Source: an uncultured Oscillibacter sp. (GTDB lineage Bacteria; Bacillota; Clostridia; Oscillospirales; Oscillospiraceae). Taken from it: a stretch of DNA of 64,000 nucleotides. The notes under the pieces were generated by a model that searched no databases, had not been told where the DNA came from, and worked only from the letters and a program-made list of their open reading frames with translations. Location: assembly GCA_900770295.1 (NCBI GenBank), contig CAAGJQ010000048.1, forward strand, positions 1 through 64,000, given 5' to 3'. The position numbers were made by a program, and so were the translations under genes. Below are positions 24,359 to 33,344 of this stretch, in pieces. The first letter of the stretch is position 1. Each line of letters opens with the position of its first letter.

Positions 24359-25570
24359 ATGGTTATCCACAGCGAGTTTTTGGACGCTTTGACGCCTTCC
24401 TCCATCCGTAACATCACTGCTAAGATTCGGGACAAAGCCGCCCAGGGCGTCCAGGTGGTTTCTTTTGCGGGTGGACTTCCCAGCAAGGAATTCTTTCCTA
24501 TCGAGGAAATCCGCAAAATCAACGACCAGATTTTTGACGAGGAGGGCGGCGAGGCCATCCAGTACGCCGCCTCCGACGGCTATGACCCTCTGCGAAAGTA
24601 TCTGGTGGAATTTATGAAGCGCTATCAGGTAACGGGCATCGACTACAAGAACATTCTCATTACCAGCGGCGCACAGCAGGGGCTGTCCTATCTGGCCAAG
24701 GGGCTGATCACCGCCGGTTCCGTGGTCGTTGTGGAGAATCCCTCCTACCCCGGCGCGCTGGACACCTTCCGCGCTTACGGCGCCCGCACCGTGGGCGTGG
24801 ACATGGACGACGACGGTATGCGCATGGACCATCTGGAGCAGGTCCTGCGGACAAACCGCGGGAATGTCCGCTTCATCTACACCATCGCCGACTTCCAGAA
24901 TCCCACCGGCCGCAGCATGTCCGTGGAGCGCCGGAAGCAGTTGGTGGAGCTGGCGGAAAAGTACGACACCTTCGTGGTGGAGGACGGCCCGTACAGCCTC
25001 ATCTCCTTTAATGACACGGTGATGCCCGCCATCAAGAGCTTTGATAAGTACGGCCGGGTCATCTACTCCGGCTCCACCTCCAAGACCATCGCCCCCGGTC
25101 TGCGGATCGGCTGGCTCATCGCGGACCATGAGAGCATCACCAAGCTAGTGTATCTCAAAATGCGGGACGACCTGCAGGTGAACAATATTGCCCAGCGGCA
25201 GGTGTACCACTACATGAAGGACTGCGACTTTGACGGCCACCTGAAAACGGTCATCGAGGTCTACCGCCGCCGGCGGGACCTGATGGCAAAGTGCGTCAAG
25301 GAATCTTTCCCCGAAGGGACCCGGGTCGTAATGCCAAACGGCGGCCTGTTCATGTGGCTGGAGCTGCCGGAGGGCGTGGACACGCTGGAGATGTTCGACT
25401 ATGTGTTCCAAAAAAACATTGCCTATGTTCCGGGCCAATTTTTCTCGCCCGACGGCAGCGGCAGGAATACCATGCGCTTGAACTTCTCCACCTCCAGCGA
25501 GGAGCAGATTGAGCGCTGCATCCCCATCCTCGGCGAAATGGTCTGCCAGTATCTGGACTCTCACAAATAA
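24359..25570 (+). CDS. PLP-dependent class I/II aminotransferase (2-aminoadipate/MocR-domain type)
   Basis: A 403-residue fold-type I aminotransferase resembling 2-aminoadipate/aromatic transaminases and the enzyme half of MocR regulators, without an HTH. It shows SFAGGLPSKEFFP at the substrate end, TSGAQQGLSYLAK, NPTGRSMS, and the PLP lysine near residue 242 in SGSTSKTIAPGLRIGW. The ATG at 24359 has AGGAG 10 nt upstream; the frame is open further up into the symporter gene. It probably transaminates the substrate imported by the upstream symporter. A terminator follows at 25590. Confidence 0.9.
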   Translation: MVIHSEFLDALTPSSIRNITAKIRDKAAQGVQVVSFAGGLPSKEFFPIEEIRKINDQIFDEEGGEAIQYAASDGYDPLRKYLVEFMKRYQVTGIDYKNILITSGAQQGLSYLAKGLITAGSVVVVENPSYPGALDTFRAYGARTVGVDMDDDGMRMDHLEQVLRTNRGNVRFIYTIADFQNPTGRSMSVERRKQLVELAEKYDTFVVEDGPYSLISFNDTVMPAIKSFDKYGRVIYSGSTSKTIAPGLRIGWLIADHESITKLVYLKMRDDLQVNNIAQRQVYHYMKDCDFDGHLKTVIEVYRRRRDLMAKCVKESFPEGTRVVMPNGGLFMWLELPEGVDTLEMFDYVFQKNIAYVPGQFFSPDGSGRNTMRLNFSTSSEEQIERCIPILGEMVCQYLDSHK

Positions 25571-25589
25571 GATACATTCTCTCTTTAAG

Positions 25590-25618
25590 CCCCCCGTTCG
25601 GCAATTACCGCACGGGGG
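25590..25618 (+). terminator. Terminator of the symporter-aminotransferase unit
   Basis: CCCCCCGTTCGG pairs imperfectly with CCGCACGGGGG, loop CAATTA. It separates the two-gene unit from the kinase operon. Confidence 0.7.
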
Positions 25619-25729
25619 AGCTTTCAAATAGAACCACTAGCAGTGTGCGCCATTCTAGGAACGTGTAGCACATACCCAAACTTGCACAACATTGATCTTG
25701 TATCTTGAAAGCAGGCAGGAAGTGACAAT

Positions 25730-26992
25730 ATGGTAAAGCTGCTGATTATCGCAGATGACTTTACAGGTGCGCTGGATACCGGCGTACAGTTCGCGGCTAG
25801 AGGCGCGGCTACCCGTGTTGTAACAGATTTGACTTATGATTTCAACCGGGCGGAGGCAGACGTTCTGGTAATGGTGGTGGAGACCCGGCACCTGGCACCG
25901 AAGGATGCCTACCGCATGGTATACAGCACGGTTCGTAGCGCCAGGTCGGCGGGGATATCTTACATATATAAAAAAACGGATTCCGCGCTGCGGGGCAACA
26001 TCGGCAGTGAGCTGGCGGCGGTGCTGGATGCCGCGGAAGCTGGCAGCATTGCTTTCCTGCCCGCCTTCCCAAAGATGAGAAGGACGACCCAAAACGGTAT
26101 TCACTACGTGGATGGAATCCCGGTGGCGGAAAGCGTATTCGGTAAAGATCCCTTTGAGCCAGTCAGGGATTCCTCCGTGGAGAAGATCATTGGAAAACAG
26201 AGGAAAAAGCGGGTGGTCCTCCCCCGTTTGGATGCGCCGGCTGTCCCTGCCACTCCCGGCATCCATGTGTATGACGCCTGTACGGACGGAGACCTGGCGC
26301 ACATCGGCGGAGAGCTGGGAGCTGAGGGACTGCGTCTTTCCGCCGGCTGTGCGGGCTTTGCTGCGGCGCTGGCCGACATTCTGGAATTGAACGGCTCCGA
26401 GCCGCAAATGCCCATCCTGCCAGACGCCTTCTTTGTGGCCTGCGGCAGTGTGAACCCCGTGACGTTGCGGCAGATGAAAACGGCGGAGGACGGCGGCTTT
26501 GTCCATATCCATCTTGAGCCTGTGCAAAAGCTAGAGAAGGACTGGCTGGAGAGCTGGGACTGTGAAGAGCATATCCGGGCATGGCTGGAAAAGGCGGAGA
26601 GCGGCCGTTGCATCCTGGATGTCAATGACCCGGAGGACCGGGACGACACGGTAGTTTACGCCCAGGACCATAACCTGACCACCGAGGACTTGCGGGTCCG
26701 TATCTCCACCCAACTGGCTCATCTGATGAAGCGGCTGCTGGACGGCGGGCTGGACGCCACCATCCTCTGTACCGGCGGCGATACGCTGCTGGCCCTGATG
26801 CGGGCGGTGGGCGTTGCGGCGCTGACACCGGTGCGGGAGCTTGCCACCGGCGCGGTGCTGACCAACTTCGTTTATCAAGGAAGAACCTATTACATCATCT
26901 CAAAATCCGGCGGCTTTGGAGAGCCCGACCTGTTCTGCAAGCTGGCTGCTTCCATAAGAGCCGGAAATCAAAAGGAGGACGCAGTATGCTGA
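25730..26992 (+). CDS. Four-carbon acid sugar kinase family protein (DUF1537; OtnK/DtnK-like)
   Basis: A 420-residue acid-sugar kinase of the DUF1537 family, members of which phosphorylate D-threonate, D-erythronate or 2-oxotetronate at C4. The N-terminal substrate domain opens LLIIADDFTGALDTGVQFA and includes YKKTDSALRGNIGSEL. The C-terminal nucleotide domain has CTGGDTLLALMRAVG. AGGAAG precedes the ATG, and TATCTTGAA at 25701-25709 matches a word upstream of the symporter gene. It is the first gene of a ten-gene operon and overlaps the next by 7 nt. A PdxA homologue two genes on makes a D-threonate-type route (phosphorylation, then oxidation and decarboxylation to DHAP) the best guess. Confidence 0.88.
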   Translation: MVKLLIIADDFTGALDTGVQFAARGAATRVVTDLTYDFNRAEADVLVMVVETRHLAPKDAYRMVYSTVRSARSAGISYIYKKTDSALRGNIGSELAAVLDAAEAGSIAFLPAFPKMRRTTQNGIHYVDGIPVAESVFGKDPFEPVRDSSVEKIIGKQRKKRVVLPRLDAPAVPATPGIHVYDACTDGDLAHIGGELGAEGLRLSAGCAGFAAALADILELNGSEPQMPILPDAFFVACGSVNPVTLRQMKTAEDGGFVHIHLEPVQKLEKDWLESWDCEEHIRAWLEKAESGRCILDVNDPEDRDDTVVYAQDHNLTTEDLRVRISTQLAHLMKRLLDGGLDATILCTGGDTLLALMRAVGVAALTPVRELATGAVLTNFVYQGRTYYIISKSGGFGEPDLFCKLAASIRAGNQKEDAVC

Positions 26993-28140
26993 CCAAATAC
27001 AATCTGAAAATGCCCCATGCGGTATTCAGCGGTGAGGACGCTCTGGAGAAAATTTGCGATATCTTCGCGGAGAACGAGGTGAAGCGCCTGGCCGTGTTCA
27101 GCGATAAGGGCATTGAGGGCGCGGGTCTGCTGGACCTGCCCATGGCCAAGGTCAAAGAGAGCGGTGTGGAGTATACCATTCTGGACGATCTGCCCGCCGA
27201 GCCCACCTACATGGAGGCCCAGAAGCTGGTGGACCAGTGCAAGGAGTACAGTGCTGACTTCATCATGGCCGTGGGCGGCGGCAGCGTGCAGGATACTGCC
27301 AAGCTGGCATCCATCCTGATGACCGATGAGTACGGCATCAAAGAGCTGCTGGATGAGCCCGGCCGCGCCAAGAAGTGCATCAAGACCCTGATGATCCCCA
27401 CCACCGCCGGCACCGGCTCTGAGGCCACTCCCAACGCCATCGTGGCTGTGCCTGAGAAGCAGCTGAAGGTGGGTATCGTGAACACCAACATGATTGCCGA
27501 CTACGTCATCCTGGACGCCGTCATGATCAAAAAGCTGCCCCGGAAGATCGCCGCCGCCACCGGCGTGGACGCCCTGGCTCACGCCATTGAGTGCTGGACC
27601 TCCAACAAGGCCAACCCCTTCAGCGACATCTTCGCCATGCAGGCTCTGGATATGATCCTGAACAACATCGAGCGTGCCTGCGACGATCCCGAGGCCATGG
27701 ACGCCAAGAACAAGATGCAGATTGCCAGCTTCTACGCTGGCGTGGCCATCACCGCCTCCGGTACCACCGCCGTTCACGCCCTGAGCTATCCCCTGGGCGG
27801 CAAGTACCATATCGCTCACGGCGTGTCCAACGCCATCCTGCTGGCACCTGTTATGCGGTTCAACGAGCCTGCCTGCCAGGAGCGCCTGGCCGAGGCCTAT
27901 GACCGCTGTCTGCGGGGCGATGCCAAGACTGTGGAGGAGAAGAGCGCGGCTGTCATCGCCAAGCTGGAGGGCATTGTGAAGCACCTGGACATCCCCACCA
28001 GCCTGACCGAGTTCGGCGTGCCCAAGGAGGACCTGGAGGCCCTGGTCGCCTCCGGTATGGAGGTCACCCGTCTGCTGGTGAACAATATGCGGGAAGTCAC
28101 CCCCGGCGACGCCCGCCGGATCTATCAGGAAGTTCTGTAA
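26986..28140 (+). CDS. Iron-containing alcohol dehydrogenase
   Basis: A 384-residue group III alcohol dehydrogenase (FucO/1,3-propanediol dehydrogenase-like). The Rossmann domain carries GGGSVQDTAKLAS. The metal-binding half has Asp195 and His199 (GVDALAHAIECW), His264 and His278 (VHALSYPLGGKYHIAHG). TTAGTGSEATPNAIV is a family hallmark. It probably interconverts a hydroxyl and a carbonyl on an acid-sugar intermediate or removes an aldehyde made by the adjacent aldolase. It overlaps the kinase gene by 7 nt. Codons are almost exclusively G- or C-ending, more biased than in the kinase gene, suggesting high expression. Confidence 0.92.
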   Translation: MLTKYNLKMPHAVFSGEDALEKICDIFAENEVKRLAVFSDKGIEGAGLLDLPMAKVKESGVEYTILDDLPAEPTYMEAQKLVDQCKEYSADFIMAVGGGSVQDTAKLASILMTDEYGIKELLDEPGRAKKCIKTLMIPTTAGTGSEATPNAIVAVPEKQLKVGIVNTNMIADYVILDAVMIKKLPRKIAAATGVDALAHAIECWTSNKANPFSDIFAMQALDMILNNIERACDDPEAMDAKNKMQIASFYAGVAITASGTTAVHALSYPLGGKYHIAHGVSNAILLAPVMRFNEPACQERLAEAYDRCLRGDAKTVEEKSAAVIAKLEGIVKHLDIPTSLTEFGVPKEDLEALVASGMEVTRLLVNNMREVTPGDARRIYQEVL

Positions 28141-28166
28141 AAAGTTTGCATAAGGAGAGATCGACT

Positions 28167-29075
28167 ATGAAGAACGTCCCCATTAAGGGTATCATTCCTC
28201 CTATCGTTACCCCTATGAACGCTGATGAGAGCGTGAACATCCCAGAGCTGCGCAACCAGATCGAGCGCCAGATCGCCGGCGGCGTCCACGGCATTTTCCC
28301 CTTCGGCACCAACGGCGAGGGCTACATCCTGAGCCTGAAGGAGAAGGAGGAGGTTCTGGAGGCCACCATCGACCAGGTGAAGGGCCGCATCCCTGTGTAT
28401 GCCGGCACCGGCTGCATCTCCACCCGCGACACCGTCTACATGAGCAAGCGGGCCGAGGAGATGGGCGCCGATGTCCTGTCCATCATCACTCCCAGCTTCG
28501 CTCTGGCCAGCCAGAAGGAGCTGTATGACCACTACGTCGAGGTGGCCAAGCACGTGAACATCCCCATCGTGCTGTACAACATCCCCGCCCGTACCGGCAA
28601 CAAGCTGCTGCCCGAGACCGTGGCGAAGCTGGCCCGCGACGTGGACGTCATCATGGGCGCCAAGGACTCCAGCGGCGACATCGAGAACCTGAAGGCCTAC
28701 ATCCGCGAGACCCGCGACATCGGCAAGGACTTCTCCGTGCTGGCCGGCAATGACGGCAACATCCTGACCTGCCTGAAAGAGGGCGGCGCCGGCGGCGTGG
28801 CCGGCCGTGCCAACCTGTATCCCAAGACCGTGGCCTCCATCTACAACTACTTTGTGGCCGGCGATCTGGAGAAGGCCCAGGAGGCCCAGGACGCCATCGC
28901 CACGCTGTCCCGCGTGTTCAAGTTCGGCAACCCCAACACGATCATCAAGAAGGCCGTCAACCTGCTGGGCTATCCCGTCGGCGACTGCCGCAAGCCCTTC
29001 AACTATCTGTGTGACGAGGGCATTGAGGAGCTGAAGGCGGTTCTGAAAGAGAACGAGGAAAAGGGCCTCTGCTGA
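28167..29075 (+). CDS. DapA-family lyase/synthase (dihydrodipicolinate synthase fold)
   Basis: A 302-residue TIM-barrel class I aldolase of the DHDPS/NAL family. It shows GIIPPIVTPMN, FPFGTNGEGYILS (the GTNGE loop), catalytic Tyr137 in LYNIPARTG and Schiff-base Lys166 in GAKDSSGD. Its place between two dehydrogenases and a kinase points to a catabolic 2-oxo-acid aldolase or dehydratase (KDG aldolase-like) rather than lysine synthesis. The ATG at 28167 has AAGGAG 10 nt upstream; a TTG 21 nt earlier is unlikely. A second family member is at 40010 and a NanA-like one at 60197. Confidence 0.88.
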   Translation: MKNVPIKGIIPPIVTPMNADESVNIPELRNQIERQIAGGVHGIFPFGTNGEGYILSLKEKEEVLEATIDQVKGRIPVYAGTGCISTRDTVYMSKRAEEMGADVLSIITPSFALASQKELYDHYVEVAKHVNIPIVLYNIPARTGNKLLPETVAKLARDVDVIMGAKDSSGDIENLKAYIRETRDIGKDFSVLAGNDGNILTCLKEGGAGGVAGRANLYPKTVASIYNYFVAGDLEKAQEAQDAIATLSRVFKFGNPNTIIKKAVNLLGYPVGDCRKPFNYLCDEGIEELKAVLKENEEKGLC

Positions 29076-29114
29076 GCATAGGCTTTCATACAAGACTTTC
29101 AAGGAGGAGTACAT

Positions 29115-30194
29115 ATGAACAAACCCATTCTCGGAATTTCCATGGGTGATCCCTTCGGCAACGGCCCGGAGATCACTGTGAAGGCCCTGGCTGACAAGTC
29201 TGTCTACGACCGCTGCCGCCCCCTGGTCATCGGTGACGTCTCCTGCATGGAGTACGCCGCCAAGGTGGCCAAGAAGGTCTCCGGCATCGACATGAAGATC
29301 CGGGGCATCAAGTCCGTCAGCGAGGCCAAGTATGAGTACGGCGTCATCGATGTGTACGACATGGGCATCGTCAAGACCGAGGACATCCCCAACGACCCTG
29401 AGAATCCCAAGCCCTTCGGCCTGGGCGCCACCGCCCTGGGCGGCGAGGCCGCGTTCCAGTACGTGGTGAAGGTCATCGAGCTGGCCATGGCCGGTGAGGT
29501 GGATGCCACCATCACCAACGCCCTGAGCAAGGAGGCCATCAACATGGCCGGCCATCACTACAGCGGCCACACCGAGATCTACGCCGACTACACCAAGACC
29601 TCCAAGTACACCATGATGCTGGCCCACGAGGAGCTGCGCGTGGTCCACGTGTCCACCCACGTCTCCCTGCGGGAGGCCTGCGACCGCGTGAAGAAGGACC
29701 GCGTTCTGGACGTCATCCGCATCGCCAACGAGGGCTGCAAGGCCATCGGCATCAAGGAGCCCAAGATCGCCGTGGCCGGCCTGAACCCCCACTGCGGTGA
29801 GAACGGCATGTTCGGCCGCGAGGAGATCGAGGAGATCCAGCCCGCCATCGACCAGGCCATGGCCGAGGGCATCATCATCCCCGAGAAGAAGCCCACGCCT
29901 CCCGACACTGTGTTCTCCAAGGCGCTGGGCGGCTGGTACGACATCGTGGTCGTCATGTACCACGACCAGGGCCACATCCCCCTGAAGGTCAAGGGCTTTG
30001 TGTACAACAAGGCCGAGGGCCACTGGGACGCCGTGGCCGGCGTCAACGTGACGCTGGGCCTGCCCATCATCCGTGCCTCTGTGGACCACGGCACCGGCTT
30101 CGGCCACGCCGGCGACGGCCACGCCAACGAGCTGAGCCTGGTCAACGCCATGGACTACGGCATCCGTATGGCCAACGCCAAGGCGGAGCAGTAA
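29115..30194 (+). CDS. PdxA-family 4-phospho-acid-sugar dehydrogenase (PdxA2-like)
   Basis: A 359-residue member of the 4-hydroxythreonine-4-phosphate dehydrogenase family. It begins ILGISMGDPFGNGPEI and keeps the metal-ligand histidine regions (GHHYSGHTEIYA, MYHDQGHIPLK) and the GTGFGHAGDGHAN tail. PdxA itself serves vitamin B6 synthesis, but PdxA2 proteins encoded with DUF1537 kinases oxidise and decarboxylate 4-phospho-D-threonate or D-erythronate to DHAP. The kinase four genes away, in the same operon and strand, makes the PdxA2 role far more likely here. Codon bias is extreme. Confidence 0.88.
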   Translation: MNKPILGISMGDPFGNGPEITVKALADKSVYDRCRPLVIGDVSCMEYAAKVAKKVSGIDMKIRGIKSVSEAKYEYGVIDVYDMGIVKTEDIPNDPENPKPFGLGATALGGEAAFQYVVKVIELAMAGEVDATITNALSKEAINMAGHHYSGHTEIYADYTKTSKYTMMLAHEELRVVHVSTHVSLREACDRVKKDRVLDVIRIANEGCKAIGIKEPKIAVAGLNPHCGENGMFGREEIEEIQPAIDQAMAEGIIIPEKKPTPPDTVFSKALGGWYDIVVVMYHDQGHIPLKVKGFVYNKAEGHWDAVAGVNVTLGLPIIRASVDHGTGFGHAGDGHANELSLVNAMDYGIRMANAKAEQ

Positions 30195-30225
30195 GAGAGA
30201 CTTTCAAAAAAGGGGAAACAGTTTT

Positions 30226-31227
30226 ATGAAAGTTACTATGACCGAAGCGATCTGCCCGGAGGGCATGGCGCTTCTGGAAGGAAAAGCTGATATTTTCGTG
30301 GCGCATGACGCCCATCCGCACAACTATCTGGACCAGCTGAAGGACACCGACGCCTTCATCGTCCGCGTGGCCGACAAGGGCGCCATCGACAAGGAGACCA
30401 TGGAGAGCAGCGAGAGCCTGAAGGTCATCGGCCGCACCGGCATCGGCTATGACAGCGTTGATGTGGAGTCCGCCACCAAGCTGGGCATTCCTGTGGTCAT
30501 CACCCCGGGCGCCAACAACCGCAGCGTGGCCGAGCATGCCATCACGTTGATGCTGGCCCTCTCCAAGAACATGGTGGAGAGCGATGTGGAGCAGCGCAAG
30601 GGCAACTGGAAGATCCGCGACGCCAAGAAGGCCTTTGAGGTGGAGGAGAAGACCTGCCTCATCATCGGACTGGGCACCATCGGCAAGATCATCGCCCACC
30701 TGTGCATCGGCCTGGACATGAAGGTCATCGGCTACGACAGCTTCCTGTCCAAAGAGCAGATGGCCGAGCTGGGCGTGGAGAAGTACGACGACAAGTTCGA
30801 GGCTTTGAAGGCCGCCGATGTGGTCATCGTGCAGATGCCCCTGATCGAGGGCGTCACCAACAACACCATCGCCAAGGCCGAGCTGGACGCCATGAAGCCC
30901 ACGGCGCTGCTGATCAACTGCAGCCGCGGTGAGATCGTCAACGAGCCCGACCTGTGCGAGGCTCTGAAGAGCGGCAGTATCGCCGGCGCCGGTCTGGATG
31001 TGTTCTACAACGAGCCCACCCATGTGGACGACGAGATCCTGCACTGCCCCAACGTCATTGTCAGTCCCCACAGCGCCGCCCAGACCCGCGAGGCCGTCAT
31101 CAAGATGGCGCAGATGTGCGTGAAGGGCTGCCTGGCCGTGGTGGACGGCAAGAAGTGGCCCTATGTGGCCGACAAGTCCGTCTATGACCATCCCAAGTGG
31201 GCTGGCAAGGAATGGGCTGAGGTGTAA
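30226..31227 (+). CDS. D-isomer-specific 2-hydroxyacid dehydrogenase
   Basis: A 333-residue NAD(P)-dependent dehydrogenase of the D-2-hydroxyacid/phosphoglycerate dehydrogenase family. The Rossmann motif is IIGLGTIGKIIAH. Catalytic Arg is in NCSRGEIVNEPD, Glu in FYNEPTHVDD and His in SPHSAAQTREA. It would interconvert a 2-hydroxy acid and the 2-oxo acid, for example at the entry of an acid sugar into the pathway or in reduction of hydroxypyruvate/glyoxylate. The spacing is 31 nt from the PdxA-like gene and 3 nt to the next. Confidence 0.92.
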   Translation: MKVTMTEAICPEGMALLEGKADIFVAHDAHPHNYLDQLKDTDAFIVRVADKGAIDKETMESSESLKVIGRTGIGYDSVDVESATKLGIPVVITPGANNRSVAEHAITLMLALSKNMVESDVEQRKGNWKIRDAKKAFEVEEKTCLIIGLGTIGKIIAHLCIGLDMKVIGYDSFLSKEQMAELGVEKYDDKFEALKAADVVIVQMPLIEGVTNNTIAKAELDAMKPTALLINCSRGEIVNEPDLCEALKSGSIAGAGLDVFYNEPTHVDDEILHCPNVIVSPHSAAQTREAVIKMAQMCVKGCLAVVDGKKWPYVADKSVYDHPKWAGKEWAEV

Positions 31228-31230
31228 TCC

Positions 31231-31980
31231 ATGAAGGAGGCTGTACAGACGCTGAAGCGGAAGCGGGTGCGGATGATGCTGGTGAATCTGGCCTATTTCA
31301 TCGTGCTTCTGCTCCTGGGCGTGCTGCTCTTCCTGAAAAACGCCGGGGGCGGCGCTGGCGGCTACTTGCTGGTCGCCGCCTGCCTGGCGGGATATCTGCT
31401 GCTGGTACGGCCCATGAGCCGGCGGTATACCGATGCCGTGCGGGCAGCGATCATCCAATATGCCGTGTGCGGGGAACTGACCGACTGTGAGCACCAGCCC
31501 AAGAGCGGTACGACGGCGGAAAAGGTCCGCGCCTGCGGCCTGGTCCCCCCCAGCGCGGATACCTTCATGAGCCGCGAGCATGTCACCGGCCGGTGCGGTA
31601 CGATGTCTGTGGAGTTGGCGGACGTGACCTTTCCCATCATTGAGGATGGACATAACGCCATGTTCAACGGTTCTTTTGTGCAGCTGGTCTGGCCGGGGGC
31701 GAACTTCGCACCGGTCACGGTCAAGGCCGGAGAGTGGAAAGATCTGAAGCTTCCCAAGCAGCAGATGGAGCTTGTGGCAAAGCTGGGAGAACTGATTCCC
31801 GGCAGCCTTTACCTGAAAGCCGGCGGAGAGACGCTGACGCTGCTGCTGCGGGGCCGGTTCCTGGGCTTCCGGATAAATCCGCTGATGCAGATCAGCGAGC
31901 AGACGCTGGGCGCCAATCCGTTTCCGGAGTTGGGACAGGCCATCCAGCTGGCACGTCTGATGCGGCTGAAGCAAGCATAA
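31231..31980 (+). CDS. Membrane protein of unknown function (DUF3137-like)
   Basis: A 249-residue protein. Two transmembrane helices occupy residues 16-36 (VNLAYFIVLLLLGVLLFL) and 45-60, followed by a soluble domain of about 180 residues. That domain includes REHVTGRCGTMSVELADVTF and NGSFVQLVWPGANFAPVTV. The two-helix start followed by 'fold-and-grip' beta-rich sequence resembles DUF3137 proteins; this is a resemblance, not a firm assignment. It starts 3 nt after the dehydrogenase stop, so it is translated with the catabolic operon, an odd place for such a protein. A transporter accessory or sensor role is conceivable. Confidence 0.6.
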   Translation: MKEAVQTLKRKRVRMMLVNLAYFIVLLLLGVLLFLKNAGGGAGGYLLVAACLAGYLLLVRPMSRRYTDAVRAAIIQYAVCGELTDCEHQPKSGTTAEKVRACGLVPPSADTFMSREHVTGRCGTMSVELADVTFPIIEDGHNAMFNGSFVQLVWPGANFAPVTVKAGEWKDLKLPKQQMELVAKLGELIPGSLYLKAGGETLTLLLRGRFLGFRINPLMQISEQTLGANPFPELGQAIQLARLMRLKQA

Positions 31981-32015
31981 ATCCTGTGGCTTGACAGAAA
32001 AGGAGTGTGTCACCC

Positions 32016-33308
32016 ATGGAAATCAAAGAGCAATCCGGCCTGCGGCAAGTCCTGGCCGGTACGCCGATCCCGAAGATGTGCAGGGTACGGCAGATCTTCA
32101 AGCGCGACGGCATTGAGGACGTTCCGGCCTACCTGTGGAAAAAGCTGGACAACCCCGAACTGCGTTCCCGGATCAAGCCGGGCATGCGGGTGGTTCTGAC
32201 CGGCAGCAGCCGGCAGATCGCCAACATGCCGGTCATTCTGCGGGAGCTGGCGACATTCGTAAAGGAACAGGGCGCACAGCCCTATATCATCCCGGCCATG
32301 GGCAGCCACGGCGGCGCCACGGACGAGGGCCAGCGCCAGATTCTGGAGAGCTACGGCATCACGGAGGAATTCTGCGGCTGTCCCATCTTCTCCAGCATGG
32401 AGACGGTCCGGGTGGGCGAACTGCCCAACGGCGATGAGGTCCGGGTAGACAAGTTCGCACACGACGCGGACGCGGTCATTGTGGTGGGCCGTATCAAGGC
32501 CCATACGGCATTCCGCGGCCCCTATGAGTCCGGCCTCATCAAGATGATGGCCATCGGCATGGGCAAGCGGGCCGGCGCGGATTCTCTGCACAGCGCCGGA
32601 TTCGGTGAGATGGGAGTTCGGCTGCCGCAGTACGCCAAGGTGGTCTTTGACAGCTGCAACATCATCTTCGGCGTGGCCCCCATTGAAAACGAGTTTGACC
32701 AGACCTGCCGGATCGAGGTCATTCCCGCTGAAGAGATCTTTGAAAAGGAGCCGGACCTGCTGCTGTACGCCAAGAGCCGGCTGCCCCGGCTTCTGATTCC
32801 GGAGACGGATGTTCTGGTGGTCCGGGAGATCGGCAAGAACTTCTCGGGAAGCGGCATGGACCCCAATGTCACCGGTACATTTGGAACGCCCTTCGCCAGC
32901 GGCGGCATCCAAAAGCAGAGGACGGTGGTGCTGGATATCTCCGAGGAGAGCCACGGCAGCTTCATCGGCCTGGGTATGGCTGACACCACGACCAAGCGGG
33001 CCTTTGAAAAGCTGGACACCAACGCCACCTATTTCAACATGATCACCTCTACGGTGCTGAAGGTCGGCAAGATCCCCATGGTGCTGGAGGATGACAAGCT
33101 GGCCCTCCAGGCCGCGCTGAAGACGCTGACTCAGATTGACAAAAATCACATTCGCATGGTATATATCAAAAATACCCTGTCCCTGGAGACCATCATGGTC
33201 TCCGAGGCCCTGCTGGACCAGGTCCGGGACCGGGATGACATGGAAATTCTGGAGGAGCCCCGTGATTTCCGCTTTGACGAAAACGGGACCCTGCTGGATT
33301 TTGCCTGA
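32016..33308 (+). CDS. LarA-like DUF2088 protein (lactate racemase domain family)
   Basis: A 430-residue protein related to the nickel-pincer lactate racemase LarA (DUF2088). It shows MGSHGGATDEGQ where LarA has its GSHRP-type histidine loop, then GRIKAHTAFRGPYESGLIKM and MMAIGMGKRAGA. LarA homologues racemise or epimerise 2-hydroxy acids. None of the LarB/LarC/LarE cofactor genes is in this window, so activity depends on genes elsewhere or a different cofactor. I use the ATG at 32016 (AAGGAG 10 nt upstream); the GTG at 32007 abuts the ribosome binding site. Its place next to a 2-hydroxyacid dehydrogenase and the TctBAC transporter suggests epimerisation of the imported acid. Confidence 0.8.
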   Translation: MEIKEQSGLRQVLAGTPIPKMCRVRQIFKRDGIEDVPAYLWKKLDNPELRSRIKPGMRVVLTGSSRQIANMPVILRELATFVKEQGAQPYIIPAMGSHGGATDEGQRQILESYGITEEFCGCPIFSSMETVRVGELPNGDEVRVDKFAHDADAVIVVGRIKAHTAFRGPYESGLIKMMAIGMGKRAGADSLHSAGFGEMGVRLPQYAKVVFDSCNIIFGVAPIENEFDQTCRIEVIPAEEIFEKEPDLLLYAKSRLPRLLIPETDVLVVREIGKNFSGSGMDPNVTGTFGTPFASGGIQKQRTVVLDISEESHGSFIGLGMADTTTKRAFEKLDTNATYFNMITSTVLKVGKIPMVLEDDKLALQAALKTLTQIDKNHIRMVYIKNTLSLETIMVSEALLDQVRDRDDMEILEEPRDFRFDENGTLLDFA

Positions 33309-33344
33309 GCAAAACCTACCTAGGATAGGAAGGAGTAGAGCAGC

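Noticed and set aside
28167..29075. dapA for lysine synthesis
   Set aside because: The family fold is right, but the neighbours are catabolic kinases and dehydrogenases; no lysine or diaminopimelate genes are near.
29115..30194. pdxA for vitamin B6 synthesis
   Set aside because: The gene lies in an acid-sugar operon with a DUF1537 kinase, where PdxA2-type catabolic dehydrogenases are found; no other B6 gene is near.
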